The notes: generated by a model from the letters alone, not told the origin. A stretch of DNA of 64,000 bases from Apostichopus japonicus (GCF_037975245.1 NC_092564.1:20377984-20441983); one strand, 5' to 3'; positions 1-10,923 are shown, counted from the stretch's first letter. A program made the numbers and translations.

Positions 1-59
1 GCATAAATAAAGGACAGACAAAGCCTGAAAATTCTTGAACATAGCGTTGCTTCAAGTCG

Positions 60-250
60 CAAAATATAGCACCAGATTGCATCTAAGGACCGTTAATTAA
101 TCAAAACTTTCCCAAAATGGAGGGGGACACCCCCTCACCTTAAACCCCTCACCCAGGACGGCATTCACAAATAATTAAGTACTTTCCCCTCAAGATTGAA
201 ATGTCTGGCTCCCCCCCCCCCAATTTTCAATTGGAATTGATGCCCCTTTA
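60..250 (+). repeat. Diverged fragment of the hAT-like MITE family
   Basis: The stretch carries the family's internal landmarks in order: a tract reading as 'caccagattgcatctaagg', then 'ggagggggacaccccctc', then 'cccctcacccagg'. These match the interior of the intact copies at 28695-29059 and 34026-34385. Clear termini and a target duplication are missing, so it is an old or truncated copy in an intron of the receptor gene. Confidence 0.6.
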
Positions 251-323
251 TAGAATGCAGGAGATGTTGTAATGGTGGGTCACATTAAATGTTTACTTTA
301 TTCGATATTTCCTCCTTTCAAAG

Positions 324-572
324 CTGATGTAACACCACCTGTCATCTCTGGTTGTCCAAGTGATATATTTCGTACTGTTGAGATTGGTACTACAGGTTTT
401 ACTGTTTTCTGGAATGAACCCACTGCTACTGATAATTCTGGTACTGCTTTTCTGGTCTCCCGGTCAAATTCACCTGGAGTCTTCCTTGTTGGTACGACTA
501 CAGTGACTTATAGATATGCAGACCCAGCAGGAAATGAAGCAGTCTGTACCTTTGATGTGATTGTACAAGAAG
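324..572 (+). CDS. Receptor gene, HYR domain exon 1
   Basis: This 249-nt (83-codon) exon is flanked by a pyrimidine-rich acceptor ending in AAAG and a GTAATT donor, with phase-1 borders on both sides. It encodes one complete hyalin-repeat (HYR) domain: it starts ADVTPPVISGCPSDI, has the YRYADPAGNEAVCTF core and ends DVIVQEG. The two Cys (SGCP and AVCTF) are the conserved HYR pair. HYR domains are Ig-like extracellular adhesion modules, abundant in echinoderms. The symmetric phase allows the exon to be duplicated or skipped without frame change, and a near-identical copy lies 1,282 bp downstream. The gene continues to the left of the window, so signal peptide and full repeat number are not visible. 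Confidence 0.88.
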
Positions 573-644
573 GTAATTATTCAAATACAGTTATACATGA
601 CAGTTTATATTAAATAGTATATATCAATAGCTTACTACACACAT

Positions 645-892
645 TAAAACAGTTTTCCTTCTTGGTAGTACGACTAAAGTGACTTTATATAGATATTCAG
701 ACCCAGCAAGAAATGAATAAGTCTGTACCTTTGATATGATTGTACAAGAAGGTTATTATTGAGATCCAGTATAATAGATTATTACACCCTTTAAAACAGG
801 TTTCTCTACTGGTTTAACAACAGTGATATGCATCCCCTGGCCCAAGGGAAACTGCAGTCTGTAACTTTGATGTGAATGTTCAACAAGGTTAT
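645..892 (+). pseudogene. Two decayed HYR exon relics
   Basis: Bases 650-755 repeat the second half of the HYR exon (landmarks GTTGGTACGACTACAGTGAC, GACCCAGCAGGAAATGAA, CTTTGATGTGATTGTACAAG) but contain an in-frame stop at 'aatgaataag'. A third, more diverged relic follows at about 783-892, ending 'tttgatgtgaatgttcaacaagg'. Neither keeps an open frame. The same pair recurs after the second HYR exon. Confidence 0.75.
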
Positions 893-1605
893 CATATCCT
901 TAATCAATTTGGTGATCTGTAGAATCAAAATGCACACCTTCAGATTATTAAAAATTATTGGTGCTCCAGTCTTACATGTTGTTGTAGGCTGGCTGCGTGT
1001 TAGTCATATAAGTATTATATTTTTCTTATCTTTTTAACTTTTAAGTTAACGAAAATGTTTACTATAAAATGAGAAACACAAAATATTTCTCAGAAAGTTT
1101 GAAGTATCTTTGGTTCAACTCTGCAAGTTAAATCATGCAACTAGTTTTCCCCATGGCAGTGAAATATGACTGTTTCAAGGAGTATATAAACTAAACTGAG
1201 TCGTTTAAGCTTTAAGCTAGGTAAAAGATTGGCAATGAAGAATCTTCATCTCTGTGATTATAATAGTTAGATTATTAAAATCACAACCAACATATGCTAA
1301 ATTTAAGCTTATTGTCAGATCCATCTAATAACTATTTAAAGATTCCCATGTTGTGGCATGTTAAAGTTGGTGCAGCAAGTCAAACTATTTATTTCATTTT
1401 CATTTATTTTTTCCATTTCCTCACAATGTGTATGTAATAATAAGACGGTGAAGACAATATACCATGCAAAGAAAATAATAAGTAATAAATCATATGAAAG
1501 AAAAATAATGGAAATTACGAAGAGAAAATGGTGGAAGGGCTTGGAAGGCGTAGCTTGTACAAGAAGCCCACCATTCCATTTATTCCATATTTCCTCCTTT
1601 CAAAG

Positions 1606-1854
1606 CTGATGTAACACCACCTGTCATCTCTGGTTGTCCAAGTGATATATTTCGTACCGTTGAGATTGGTACTACAGGTTTTACTGTTTTCTGGACTGAA
1701 CCCACTGCTACTGATGATTCTGGTACTGCTTTTCTGGTCTCCCAGTCAAATTCACCTGGAGTCTTCCTTGTTGGTACGACTACAGTGACTTATAGATATG
1801 CAGACCCAGCAGGAAATGAAGCAGTCTGTACCTTTGATGTGATTGTACAAGAAG
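1606..1854 (+). CDS. Receptor gene, HYR domain exon 2
   Basis: This 249-nt phase 1-1 exon is nearly identical to the one at 324-572. The acceptor context (TTTCCTCCTTTCAAAG) and donor GTAATT are conserved too. The encoded HYR differs by three residues: WNEP becomes WTEP, TDNSG becomes TDDSG and VSRS becomes VSQS. There is also at least one synonymous change. The two exons would splice in frame to give two tandem HYR modules. The high identity points to recent duplication or gene conversion. Confidence 0.87.
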
Positions 1855-1924
1855 GTAATTATTCAAATGCAGTAATACATGACAGTTTATATTAAATAGT
1901 ATATATAAATAGCTTACTACACAC

Positions 1925-2120
1925 ATTAAAACAGTTTTCCTTCTTGGTAGGACTAAAATGACTTTATATAGATATTCAGACCCAGCAAGAAATGAATAAG
2001 TCTGTACCTTTGATGTGATTGTACAAGAAGGTTATTATTGAGATCCAGTATAATAGCTTATTACACCCTTTAAAGCAGTTTTCTCTACTGGTACAACAAC
2101 AACGAGTGCTCATAAACAAA
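1925..2120 (+). pseudogene. Decayed HYR relics, second set
   Basis: These are the counterparts of the relics at 645-892. Bases 1930-2033 keep the GACCCAGCAAGAAATGAATAAG segment with the same in-frame stop, and a shorter relic follows at about 2062-2100. The shared stop shows that the decay preceded the 1.28-kb duplication. Confidence 0.72.
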
Positions 2121-2405
2121 TTCCCTTCTCTGATGTCACAGGTTTATTATATTAATCAAAAAAGGAAATTTAGGCAAAACAAAGTTCATGATAAAAATGA
2201 CAACAAATAATATTATTTAATTACTGTTTGCGATCTGTTAAACTAGGGTGTACCACCATCTAAGGGAGAAGTATAATGATCAAAAGTAGGGCATGTTGTG
2301 CCTTTATTGTATATGATTATACCATTTATGAGTGTTAAAGAAATTCAGTCGCATTCCCATATGGTTGAAGTATTTCCTAATGCAAATTTACATGTCACTA
2401 ACTAG

Positions 2406-4242
2406 TTAAAGACCAACTATGGAGACTTTTCGATGAACATAAAATCCCACCATTTTGCATGTATGTTATCCTTAACTCACTCCAATTACATTGCTGTAAT
2501 TAACTTTACCAATTTCGGACGTTAAATACGTGAAAAATGGGAAGAAAAGTCAGCTTTTTATGAAACCTGTTTCAGACATTCCTGAAACATTCCGAAGACA
2601 TCAGGCGACCATGTGACGTCACTGTTTGTATACCTCACTCAAAACAATACTTTTAGTGTGTAAAGTTGTATACTTGAGCTGCCAAAAACATCAACGATAT
2701 TACTCCTTTTCCCCCGAAATGCCACAATTCTGTGTTGTTGGAGGTTGCAGTTATACCTCATCCAACAAAAGCATCAGCTTTTTTAGATTTCCGAGTAAAC
2801 GAACCGACGTAAAACGCCGCAGACTTTGGATCAATTTTTGAGATCCACGCGGAAAGATTTTCAGCACCCGGAGTATCTCATGCCCATGAGTCCACATGCA
2901 TGACCCTGCCTCTGTGTAAGCTGCAAATGTCTCATTCTGCGAAAGTTATATTCTGTCGATAGCTGTGTCGGACCATGGCCGGACATAGCTAATGTGTAAT
3001 TGACCGTAAACAAGCTCTGGACGTCCTTACATGTAACATATCATGCAATTGACATTATAATATTTACCGTAAGAGATGACCGTGTATATACCGTGCTTAT
3101 AGGGTAGCATTGTTAGTACATGCATGGAGCTATAGCTCCATGGTACATGTATGCTCACAGCATGTGTAAATAGTCATGCTATAGGATTTCATCGCATTTA
3201 TTTATTTCCTTTGTTGTATTCCATTATCGTGAGTTCGTGATACATTGTGTTATATTGTCTGTTATGTTTATTCCGGCATCTGCATGGTCCAAGGAGTTGA
3301 ATAAAAACGGTTCTATGTAGCGATCGGACGTTTTATTTCGTTAGTGACTGTCTTGTGATTGTGGGATGTAACTGGTCAAGGCCTGTTTCAACTAGACCTA
3401 ACTCTATGGAATTACACAGAGTCACGGTAGTATTTCGCCCAGGATTGAACGAGAAACGTGGATTTGGATATTCACTGCTAAATTTTGTTTATTGAAAGGA
3501 TACTTTTTCTGTGTTTGTACGTTTGGATATTAAAACGAGTAAGTACTATGTTCAGCTGAAGCTTAGTCATGTATATGCTACATTGGTCGATTCGGGTCAG
3601 CATCTTCTCGTAGTTGTTCGATTGTGTTTAGTGTCTTTTTGGTAATTCGTTGACAGTAACGTAAGCCATTTTCCCGTCACATATCACGCATGAGGCATCT
3701 TTTAGGTCTATTCTTCTGTTCAGTTTACGGTATCTTGCGATCAAGTTGTATTACGGAATCGCCAAGCTGCTTGCATGTTCTACAGTATATTGTACCGTAC
3801 GGACCTATTGACGCTGCGCTATGTAAAAGATGCTTCCATTTGAGTGGAAATTTTGCTAATGAAATAACCAATTTAGGAAAATTTCTGCTTGTAATTGTAA
3901 AAGCTAACAGCTTTTCAAACGCTCGAAATTGGAAGTCAAAAACAGTACAATTGATCGCTATCTGTGTACAAACAGTGCCTATATCAGCGTTTGATTTTCG
4001 CGGTATACAAACAATGACGTCACACGGTGACCAGAGGCTCCTTTGGGTCAATCTCTCTTTTCAGACATTCCAGAGGTTCATGTCACGTGACTACCCAAAA
4101 TGTCCATTTTCGTGGTCTTTTTTTGATGGGTTATAGTAGGTTTTCGAAGATTATTTTTTACACATGTTGATTATGGGTATGTAAACTCCTAAATTAATGG
4201 AAAATCCCCCCAAAAAAATTTGCCTCCATAGTTGGTCTTTAA
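2406..4242 (+). mobile_element. THAP-bearing TIR transposon relic, TTAA-flanked
   Basis: TTAA at 2406-2409 is followed by AGACCAACTATGGAG. At the other end CTCCATAGTTGGTCT is followed by TTAA at 4239-4242. The ends are therefore inverted repeats bounded by TTAA, a duplication typical of piggyBac and Kolobok-type elements, although TTAA could also belong to the TIR. A subterminal inverted match lies at about 2608-2636 versus 4001-4030 (core TGACGTCA..TGTTTGTATACC). The 1.83-kb interior holds a broken THAP zinc-finger start and no long transposase frame, so it is a decayed or non-autonomous copy. It sits in the intron between the second HYR exon and the EGF-like exon. Confidence 0.65.
2719..2841 (+). 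pseudogene. N-terminal THAP zinc-finger fragment
   Basis: From ATG 2719 the frame encodes 40 residues. They begin MPQFCVVGGC and contain FFRFPSKRTDVKRRRLW before a stop at 2839-2841. This matches the start of the THAP (C2CH) DNA-binding domain: the C-x4-C pair, the FxxFP motif and the conserved Trp. The second half (C-x2-H and the AVPTIF-like end) is missing in frame. THAP domains occur in P-element-like transposases and in host genes derived from them. Its position inside TIRs argues for a transposon remnant. A spliced first exon is possible, but there is no obvious donor before the stop. Confidence 0.6.
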
Positions 4243-4960
4243 TGTCGAGATGCTGTCACATAGAGGGCCCTCTCTTCATATTTGCTACCAAGTCGAATTG
4301 GTTGATTCATGTGAAAATTTGTAATAATTGTAATGCAGGGAAATAACTTCAGAGTATCTTATATCACTCTTTAATTAATTTGAGAGAACACTTTAGTTGT
4401 CTTTCATCTGTTATTATGTATATAGTTCAAAGAGATTGCTTCCCTATGTTGTTTATTACAATTACATTCCACACAAAAGGATATATGTTTTTGAATGAGA
4501 TGGATTCACAGTTTAATAGGCTCTTGCTCACAAGTCTACAGTACCCTATACACCAAGTCAGTGGATGCCTGTTTTGTCCATTCACTGTACATATTATTCC
4601 AATACATGATTTGTGGTTTAAATCTGATACTGACTGCTATGAAAGGGAGCATCTGGTGTAGCATGTAATAACCATGTGACCTGATTGGATGTTTCTATAG
4701 TTAATCTACATGTTAACTTTAATACCCAGGCTTTATCTTAATTCTCCAAGAGTTTATTTTAACAGAAACCATTTCAACAAGATATTAAGACATCTTTGAT
4801 TGAATCATTATATTGATCAGATAGAAGCCTAGTGCACAGTTTAAACACTAATGTCTATGTGACTTATATACGCAGTCGGTCAGTTAGGAGTGTAAGTATT
4901 GTATATATGATTTAGCTGAGAACTAATTACAGTCTTGAGATTCTTAAGCATTTCTGCACT

Positions 4961-5072
4961 CAAGGGCGTAGGAACCTGAGGCCACCTGGAAATGTCGAAA
5001 AATTAGACCCCTCCCCCAGGCCGGCCATCAGTCTTCAGCCCCCCCACTCAAAAGTACCTTCCTACGCCACTG
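4961..5072 (+). mobile_element. 112-bp hAT-like MITE, internally deleted
   Basis: The element starts CAAGGGCGTAGGAACC and ends in the inverted form CCTTCCTACGCCACTG. A perfect 8-bp target duplication TCTGCACT lies at 4953-4960 and 5073-5080. An 8-bp duplication with CA(A/G)NGGCG termini is the hAT signature. The interior is a shortened version of the 360-bp copies at 28695-29059 and 34026-34385, keeping the 'cccctcccccaggccggcc' segment. Confidence 0.88.
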
Positions 5073-5260
5073 TCTGCACTAGTTAAAGTTGGAATGTCTT
5101 ATATTGTATGGTTTTGGCAGTAAATATTGCTAATATTTAAGAAACCGGCCACAGGAGGCAAAGTTCTCCTTCATTCCTTGATGTTCACCCCTCTGTGTGC
5201 ATCTGTAAGTCATTCTTCAAGTTGTACTCTAACATATTGTTACTGTCTTTCACATTACAG

Positions 5261-5383
5261 ATTGCATCAGACTTTACTCAACTAGTCAGTGTAGTCCTAA
5301 TGAGTGTTCTTGTACTAAGGGGACATGTACTTCACAGACTGGTAGATGTGAGGCCACCTGTAGTGTTTTCCAGTGTCTTGCAA
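5261..5383 (+). CDS. Receptor gene, Cys-rich/EGF-like exon
   Basis: This 123-nt (41-codon) exon has the acceptor TTTCACATTACAG and the donor GTAAGG, both in phase 1. Read in that phase it encodes a short module with eight cysteines, including SPNECSCTKGTCTSQTGRC and ATCSVFQC. The spacing resembles EGF-like modules but does not match a canonical six-Cys EGF exactly. Symmetric phase, strong splice sites and Cys spacing support it as a real exon between the HYR and Ig parts. The longer open frame here is out of phase with the exon. Confidence 0.7.
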
Positions 5384-6548
5384 GTAAGGCTGCATGTGGT
5401 TCCATTACGAGTTCAACCGGTTTAGCCCTTGCTTGGTTTATACCTGGAGAAAACAGGGATATCTGGGTATCAGATATACAAAATAACCAAAGCTGCCTTC
5501 CTTATCTTACTCCTCAAGCTTTATTGTGAAAGTTGAAGCGGCTTCATTAGCTAAGGGTATAAATCCAGCGAGGGCTAACCAAGATAAAGTCGTAATGTAT
5601 TTCTTTTATGGTCATTTGCGTATAACCAAGCCATCATAATATCTATGTTCAATAAACTTTTTAAATTGGTTGTGTAATTAATATATGAATACAGCATATT
5701 TATGAATGCCTTTAAGACACATTACGTGCTTCGCTCAAACCCTTCCCTGTAGTTAATTGTTATATCAGAATTTAAAGGTTTTTGCTGTATGTCTAGAAAT
5801 GCTCTGTGAAGCTCGTGAACAACCTCTGCACATAAAATTTCTGTACATACTGCATATGCAAGATAGCAAAACCATTTTACACAGATATAGTTCCCCTTGG
5901 GATTTGTTAAGTTTACGACTTAAACGTGCTTCAAGTTCTCCAAGGTACGTACTGCTTTTATCATTCTGTGAAAGGTTTGTAACGATAGTCTTCCTAATAT
6001 TGGGGTTTGACTAGCCCACGGTTAATCACCAAAGTATGAGGGTGGTGCATTTTGTATTTGCCAAAGCTTAAATTCTACCGCCAGTGGCAAGTTGACAATC
6101 ATATTTGTCGAGGCATGATTAGTGGTCAAGGTCAAAACTGATTTAAGGTCACCACAGATCAATGTCTGAGAACCTGGTAAACATGACAGTTAAAACAGGA
6201 GAATAAGACTGCATGTATTGCCTGCTTGGTTTTGGTACAGTAGAACTGAGGTATGAAAAGTAAAGTTTGTATTTTATGTAATGCTTTTTATGCATATATG
6301 CAAGTTTTTGGACAGTCATTTTAATGTGGTTACTCAAAACAGTTGTATTTTTACATTGTAATGGAGTTCTGCCCTCATTTTCCTTAGTATAATTGTCATT
6401 GTTCATAAACTTAGTAAGTAGGAGAATTCAAATAACATTGAACATTTTGATTTATATAATAGTTGCCATATTATATTTAAGCATCCCATAAAAGGTGTTC
6501 AAGAAAATGAAATACTCTCTTCTACAATTCATATATCTTTTCTTTCAG

Positions 6549-6839
6549 ATATTGTGAGTGAAACTTTATCTCAGATATATCCTCAGTCATCTGTTGAGAT
6601 CAAGTGTATCTTAGAAGGATCCACTGCTGTTGTTAATAGACTGCAGATTAGACTATCTAGATCAGAGCAGATGATAGATGAGCATGGAATAACACAAGAG
6701 ACTGCTCCAGACATCTCTGCTAACAGAAGAGAAGTAACTTACAGAGTAACCAGTGTGTCTGAAGATGATCAGTTCTTCTGTATCCTGTCACTGGGTGCAT
6801 CTATAGTTGGATCAATCAATGTCACAGGCTTTGTGTACA
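6549..6839 (+). CDS. Receptor gene, Ig-like domain exon
   Basis: This 291-nt (97-codon) phase 1-1 exon has the acceptor TCTTTTCTTTCAG and the donor GTAAGT. It encodes an Ig-like fold: a Cys in the B-strand segment SVEIKCILEG, a TYRVTSVSEDDQFFC segment with the F-strand Cys, and a terminal INVTGFVY with an N-glycosylation site. The usual core Trp is not obvious. A decayed partial copy lies about 200 bp downstream. Confidence 0.8.
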
Positions 6840-7040
6840 GTAAGTATATCGTGTGGAATCTCTGTAAAATTGTCATAAAGTCTAATAATGTCTCCATCTT
6901 TTTGGTTAATCTATCAGAATTTGATTTGTTCCTAGTTAACAAGAGTGAAAAGAATGTGCATAATGGGACATAAAATTGTAATCATATTTTCTAGATCAGA
7001 GAACACATTAAATGATAGTGGGTAGGATATCACCATGGAC

Positions 7041-7172
7041 AATTCCAGTTATTACTGCAAACAGAAAAGTGACAGAGGTTATCAGTGTATCTGAACATGA
7101 TCAGTTCTTCTGTGTCTTGGCATGGTTTATTTTTTATATTTACAGCAATCAATGTCACAAGGCTTTGTGTAT
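7041..7172 (+). pseudogene. Decayed Ig exon relic
   Basis: The segment repeats the 3' half of the Ig exon. Shared runs include 'tgatcagttcttctgt' and 'atcaatgtcacaaggctttgtgta', followed by a donor-like GTAGGT. It contains indels and an inserted T-rich stretch, so the frame is lost. Confidence 0.72.
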
Positions 7173-7404
7173 GGTAGGTTTATAGTGTAATTATGTTACA
7201 AATATCCAGTTGCCACCGATTAAAAGCAAACTGTTGTTAACATGTAAAAGAAATGCTGCTACATAAGCTGTAATGCTCTTTGCCCATTTATTACAACCCA
7301 CCATAGCGGCAATATCTATAGGGAATTTTGGCTATATTGTTAAAAGTAACAGATACAAGGGTTGTTTGTTCTCATAGAGTCATATCAACTTATTGTTTGA
7401 CAAC

Positions 7405-7445
7405 ACTCTATAGAGTTACAATTCATTAGAGACCCCTATAGTGAA
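7405..7445 (+). pseudogene. Short FN3 exon-start relic
   Basis: The run 'agagttacaattcattagagaccc' copies the start of the FN3 exon at 7528 (agagttaccattcatcagtgaccc). It lacks the rest of the exon and reads into a stop. Confidence 0.55.
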
Positions 7446-7527
7446 TATTTATCTTGATGTTAATAGATAAAAGAATTGTAAGTAAAATAGAATATAAATT
7501 TCTTCTTTCTTTACTTACTCCTTCCAG

Positions 7528-7842
7528 AGTTACCATTCATCAGTGACCCTCCTACAGAGGTAACCAGGACTACTACATCAGTAACCATTACATGGAGACC
7601 CTGGGATGAAGAGAATGATGTTGGTGATCCTCCTGTGGTGGCATACATCCCATACTACAAGATGGATCCATCTCAGGATTGGATGAATGGATCTAGGATC
7701 CAGGCTGACCAAAAATTGAAATATACAGCATCAAGTCTGGAGTCAGATAGAAATTATACATTCAGTGTAGCAGCAGTCAGGGAAGGGGAGGGTGGAGAGG
7801 GACCCAGAGGTCCAGCAGTAACCATCAAGACACTCTGTATTA
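7528..7842 (+). CDS. Receptor gene, fibronectin type III exon
   Basis: This 315-nt (105-codon) phase 1-1 exon has the acceptor TACTCCTTCCAG and the donor GTAAGT. It encodes an FN3 domain: the proline-rich start LPFISDPPTEV, the Trp of VTITWRPWD, the tyrosines of PYYKMD, an L-E-x-D-R-x-Y-T-F-S-V-A-A-V block and a G-rich FG loop (EGEGGEGPRG). FN3 modules are membrane-proximal spacers or ligand-binding units. The whole domain lies in one exon, unlike the next FN3. Confidence 0.88.
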
Positions 7843-8090
7843 GTAAGTATATTAAAGGTAGTATTCTGTTGAATGCCACTGCTATGAAATCAACATAAAG
7901 TACTTTACTATTAAGTTCAAACAGTATTGCCTTAAATTAAGCTAAAAATCTTGATATATGTGAATGTTCATTATATGTACATTCCAGTTAGTTTTGATAA
8001 ATTTAGACATTTGTATTAACCACTTTAAATACTGCTTGTTGCAATTATATGTACACAGAGGAGGAGGGTAGTTGCCTTAAATGTACATGT

Positions 8091-10803
8091 AGTCCAGTCA
8101 ATCTATGACAAAAGATGGCTCAACCTTAAACAAATTGCAACAGAATGTTTTTTAGCAGTTTTAGACTGATAAGTGTCTTATAAACATCATATCCAAAATC
8201 GACATTGATCCTGGTTGTCTAACCCAACCAAAATGGCGTCTTAATACAAAATGGCGGCGGGTTTATTTTTTTCAATAAATATTCTAATATATTGCCATTA
8301 GAGACATTAATTACATTAAAAGCATAATCAAATCATACGGCGGTACCTTTAAATAGTGAACAATGGTTGTAAATTAGATAGTAAACAATCCGACAGTGAG
8401 GGCGCTTTCCTCATCGCCATGTGATCATAAGTTAAGAGAGGACTATGTACGTGCAGGTTTATGTTTTCTAACTTCTTCCTTATTCAATTAATTTATGATT
8501 TTAGTTGAACAATGTTTACATAACTTTAGCGTGGGCATAAGAGTATTGAGAAAAAAACGTACTTGCCTGGCAAATAATATGAAAACATGTGACTCTCCTT
8601 TGACATCACATTGTATGGGCATCTCTTGATTTACAAAACAAGGGATTTTATCACTAAAACTGAAATTTAACTTCTTTACACATTGCCATTTTTTGTAAAT
8701 AAGCAGCGAGTACTATGCATTTGCAATCGAGCTAAACTGATCCCACATCGCTTCCTGTAGCCAATTAGTACTTTCTAACCGAGCGGCGATTCGTTTTGTG
8801 ACTTGCTTTTTTTTTTTTTGGGGGGGGGGGGTAACTATAGAACAGTGGTAGAGAGTAACATTTATTTTTTTATTTTTGTGGGTCGCGGGGTGACAAAATT
8901 GTAACAATTTATACATTTTTTCAGTGTGCTCCCTCTCACTTTAGTCGGGCATGCCCCCTACTCCCCTCTTTATTAAAAACGAATTATCATACATTGAGGA
9001 ATATTGATTTGATTGAGGAAACGAACAAATTGGCGTGCTGAATCTTTTAGATGACTTTCGTGATTTTTCCTCAAACGAATACGAAGAACAGAATCCCAGT
9101 TTATCCAAAGTATCTATTAGGAACCGAGATCCAAAGTGGTGATGCATTTGTATTCCTAATGCAATTTGTAGAGGAGCCATCAAAACCCTGGGTCGTGCAG
9201 CTTGGATGAGGGCGTGTCCAATTGAAGATACTTTCACATCATTCTCTGTTCCAACCATAATAGTGTTTAAGAGTAGTTTCAAACTGTCAGGAATAAACTT
9301 TAGATTTTGCTCAGTTGACGACACACTTGATGAGGATGGATATCTCAAATGCGATGCTTCCATTTGCTTTATATCACTTTTGATAAGTTTTGCAGCAGCC
9401 TCTACTATAAACAACTTCTCGGAAAATGCGTCTTGATGCCGTAGTCTCTTTGAAAATTCTTGCAAAATTGACCATACTGTGTTTGTGAATGTTTCAACGT
9501 TTGGTGTGCCGTTAACCTCAGTTATCAAAATTGTATCGCCAAAGTGATCTTGTAGCCTTTTCCTCATGTATACAGTGCTATAAGGGTTCGGACAAAACTC
9601 ATTTTTTCGACTAGATCGGTTAGAGTAGCTTGTACTTCGTCATTTTCTTTCAAATATTCCGCAACTCTGATAAATGCGGCTGCTTGATGTTCATCTTCGG
9701 GACGTCCAGGGGTTCGTTTACTCTTAGAATTACCTTGAAAAGACTTTGGAAGCTGCTCGTGTGTTCTGAAATTAACGCTGCATGCCTGGTGATTAGGGAT
9801 GCACTGGATCCACATTTAAAAATATGCAAAATATGCAATTATGTTGCAAAGTTTACAAAGATTGTATCTTAATCATCGATGAAAATGCGGTTGTTATCTA
9901 AAGAATCCGAATGAATATTGGTTTGGTTAATAGTAATGTATGAAAAAATGAAACTTAATGTGGATCAATAAAGAAAATCCATGATTTTTTCATTTTTCCA
10001 GCAATTTGTACGTAATTACTAATGGTACGTAAAGGCATCCGTAGCTACAAAATTTTCGCAATCTCGGCATAAGCATAACCTTGCTTTTGAGTGCAACTAA
10101 AAATAACATTAGGCCTAACGTTATGCTAGCCTATCGTATTTCGTGCGAAACTAGCCAGACTACATTTGTAAATGGTAGTTGGGGGTTAGTTTTCTTTGTA
10201 ACCTTGTGGTAAATTAAAATAAACACCAGCAAATGTTCTGTTTGCGTGGAGTTCGAATTTAGATAAGGTCCAAGTCTAAATGTAACTAGGCCTCCAATGT
10301 CAGTGATATAGGCTACATCAGTACATGTATTTAGTGTGTAATACCAGCCTAACACCAGTTTAGCAAAGCTATGCTTTCGATTATTTTCTTTCTTTTTGTG
10401 CTATATTCAATTGATTTTAAACTACAGAAACGCAATGGCTATTACGTATAACAAAAATGTACATCTATTCCTTACCTGAACATTCCACGCAGATAACAGA
10501 TAGCAAAGACTCAAAAACGTTACATCCTTGCTCAAGTCAAAGGTTTTCGTGACCGAGCGTGCGCGAGTGTAAGCAGTAGGCTGTAGCCACAGCAACGGCT
10601 ATATAATTGTTTACCGTAGCTGATAAGAAGCATTAGTAAAATCGACACAACCGTCTCTTTTTCTAGCCAAAATTTCGGAATTTGGCAAATGTCGATTTAT
10701 GTCGATATTTAGTATGTTACTAAGACGAATTTATTCTATCAATTTGCGTTGAAATAACTTCTGTTGCAATTTGTTTAAGGTTAAATCATAGATTGACTGG
10801 ACT
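8091..10803 (-). mobile_element. 2.7-kb TIR transposon, TA-flanked
   Basis: The left end GTCCAGTCAATCTATGA is repeated inverted at the right (TCATAGATTGACTGGAC, ending at 10802), and both ends are next to a TA dinucleotide. The inverted match continues inward to about 8150 and 10750 (AACCTTAAACAAATTGCAACAGAA). The minus-strand interior carries a broken protein-coding region. The element ends only about 55 bp before the acceptor of the next receptor exon. I do not recognise the superfamily. TA flanks would fit a mariner-like or other TA-targeting element, but the TA may simply belong to the repeat end. Confidence 0.75.
8941..9815 (-). pseudogene. Transposon-borne conserved ORF, frameshifted
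   Basis: Two minus-strand frames abut at 9564-9567 with an ATGA stop/start overlap and read as one protein of about 290 residues with a one-base frame break. The first part ends DLVEKMSFVRTLIALYT. The second begins MRKRLQDHFGDTILITEVNG and later has ALIQAARPRVLMAPLQI followed by MHHHFGSRFLIDTLDKLGF. The sequence resembles hypothetical proteins repeated through invertebrate genomes and probably comes from the surrounding TIR element. No catalytic DDE or zinc motif is visible, so I assign no function. Further exons may have been lost or lie unrecognised at 9.8-10.7 kb. Confidence 0.5.
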
Positions 10804-10858
10804 AATGTAAATTTCAAGGTGAGTAAGACACATCACTTCCAAATGTTGTTTTCTACAG

Positions 10859-10923
10859 AAGTTGTTCCACAGATGGTCACAACAACTTTAACTGCTACAA
10901 ATGATGTGACTGTGACATGGCAG
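10859..10923 (+). CDS. Receptor gene, second FN3, first half
   Basis: This 65-nt exon has the acceptor TTTTCTACAG and the donor GTAAGA, entering in phase 1 and leaving in phase 0. It encodes the A-B strands of an FN3 domain and ends VTVTWQ with the conserved Trp. The phase-0 intron that follows interrupts the domain, a common FN3 gene arrangement. Confidence 0.82.

Larger units (their letters stand above)
324..2120 (+). repeat. 1.28-kb tandem duplication containing HYR exon plus relics
   Basis: The block starting at 324 and the block starting at 1606 share the same succession of HYR exon, first relic and second relic, offset by 1,282 bp. The two functional exons differ at about four bases. 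The sequence between the relics and the next exon (about 900-1590) is not matched within the window, so unit ends are approximate. Confidence 0.75.

Noticed and set aside
3690-4136. Overlapping 148- and 108-codon frames on both strands inside the THAP element
   Set aside because: They overlap the inverted-repeat region of the transposon and show no THAP, DDE or other motif.
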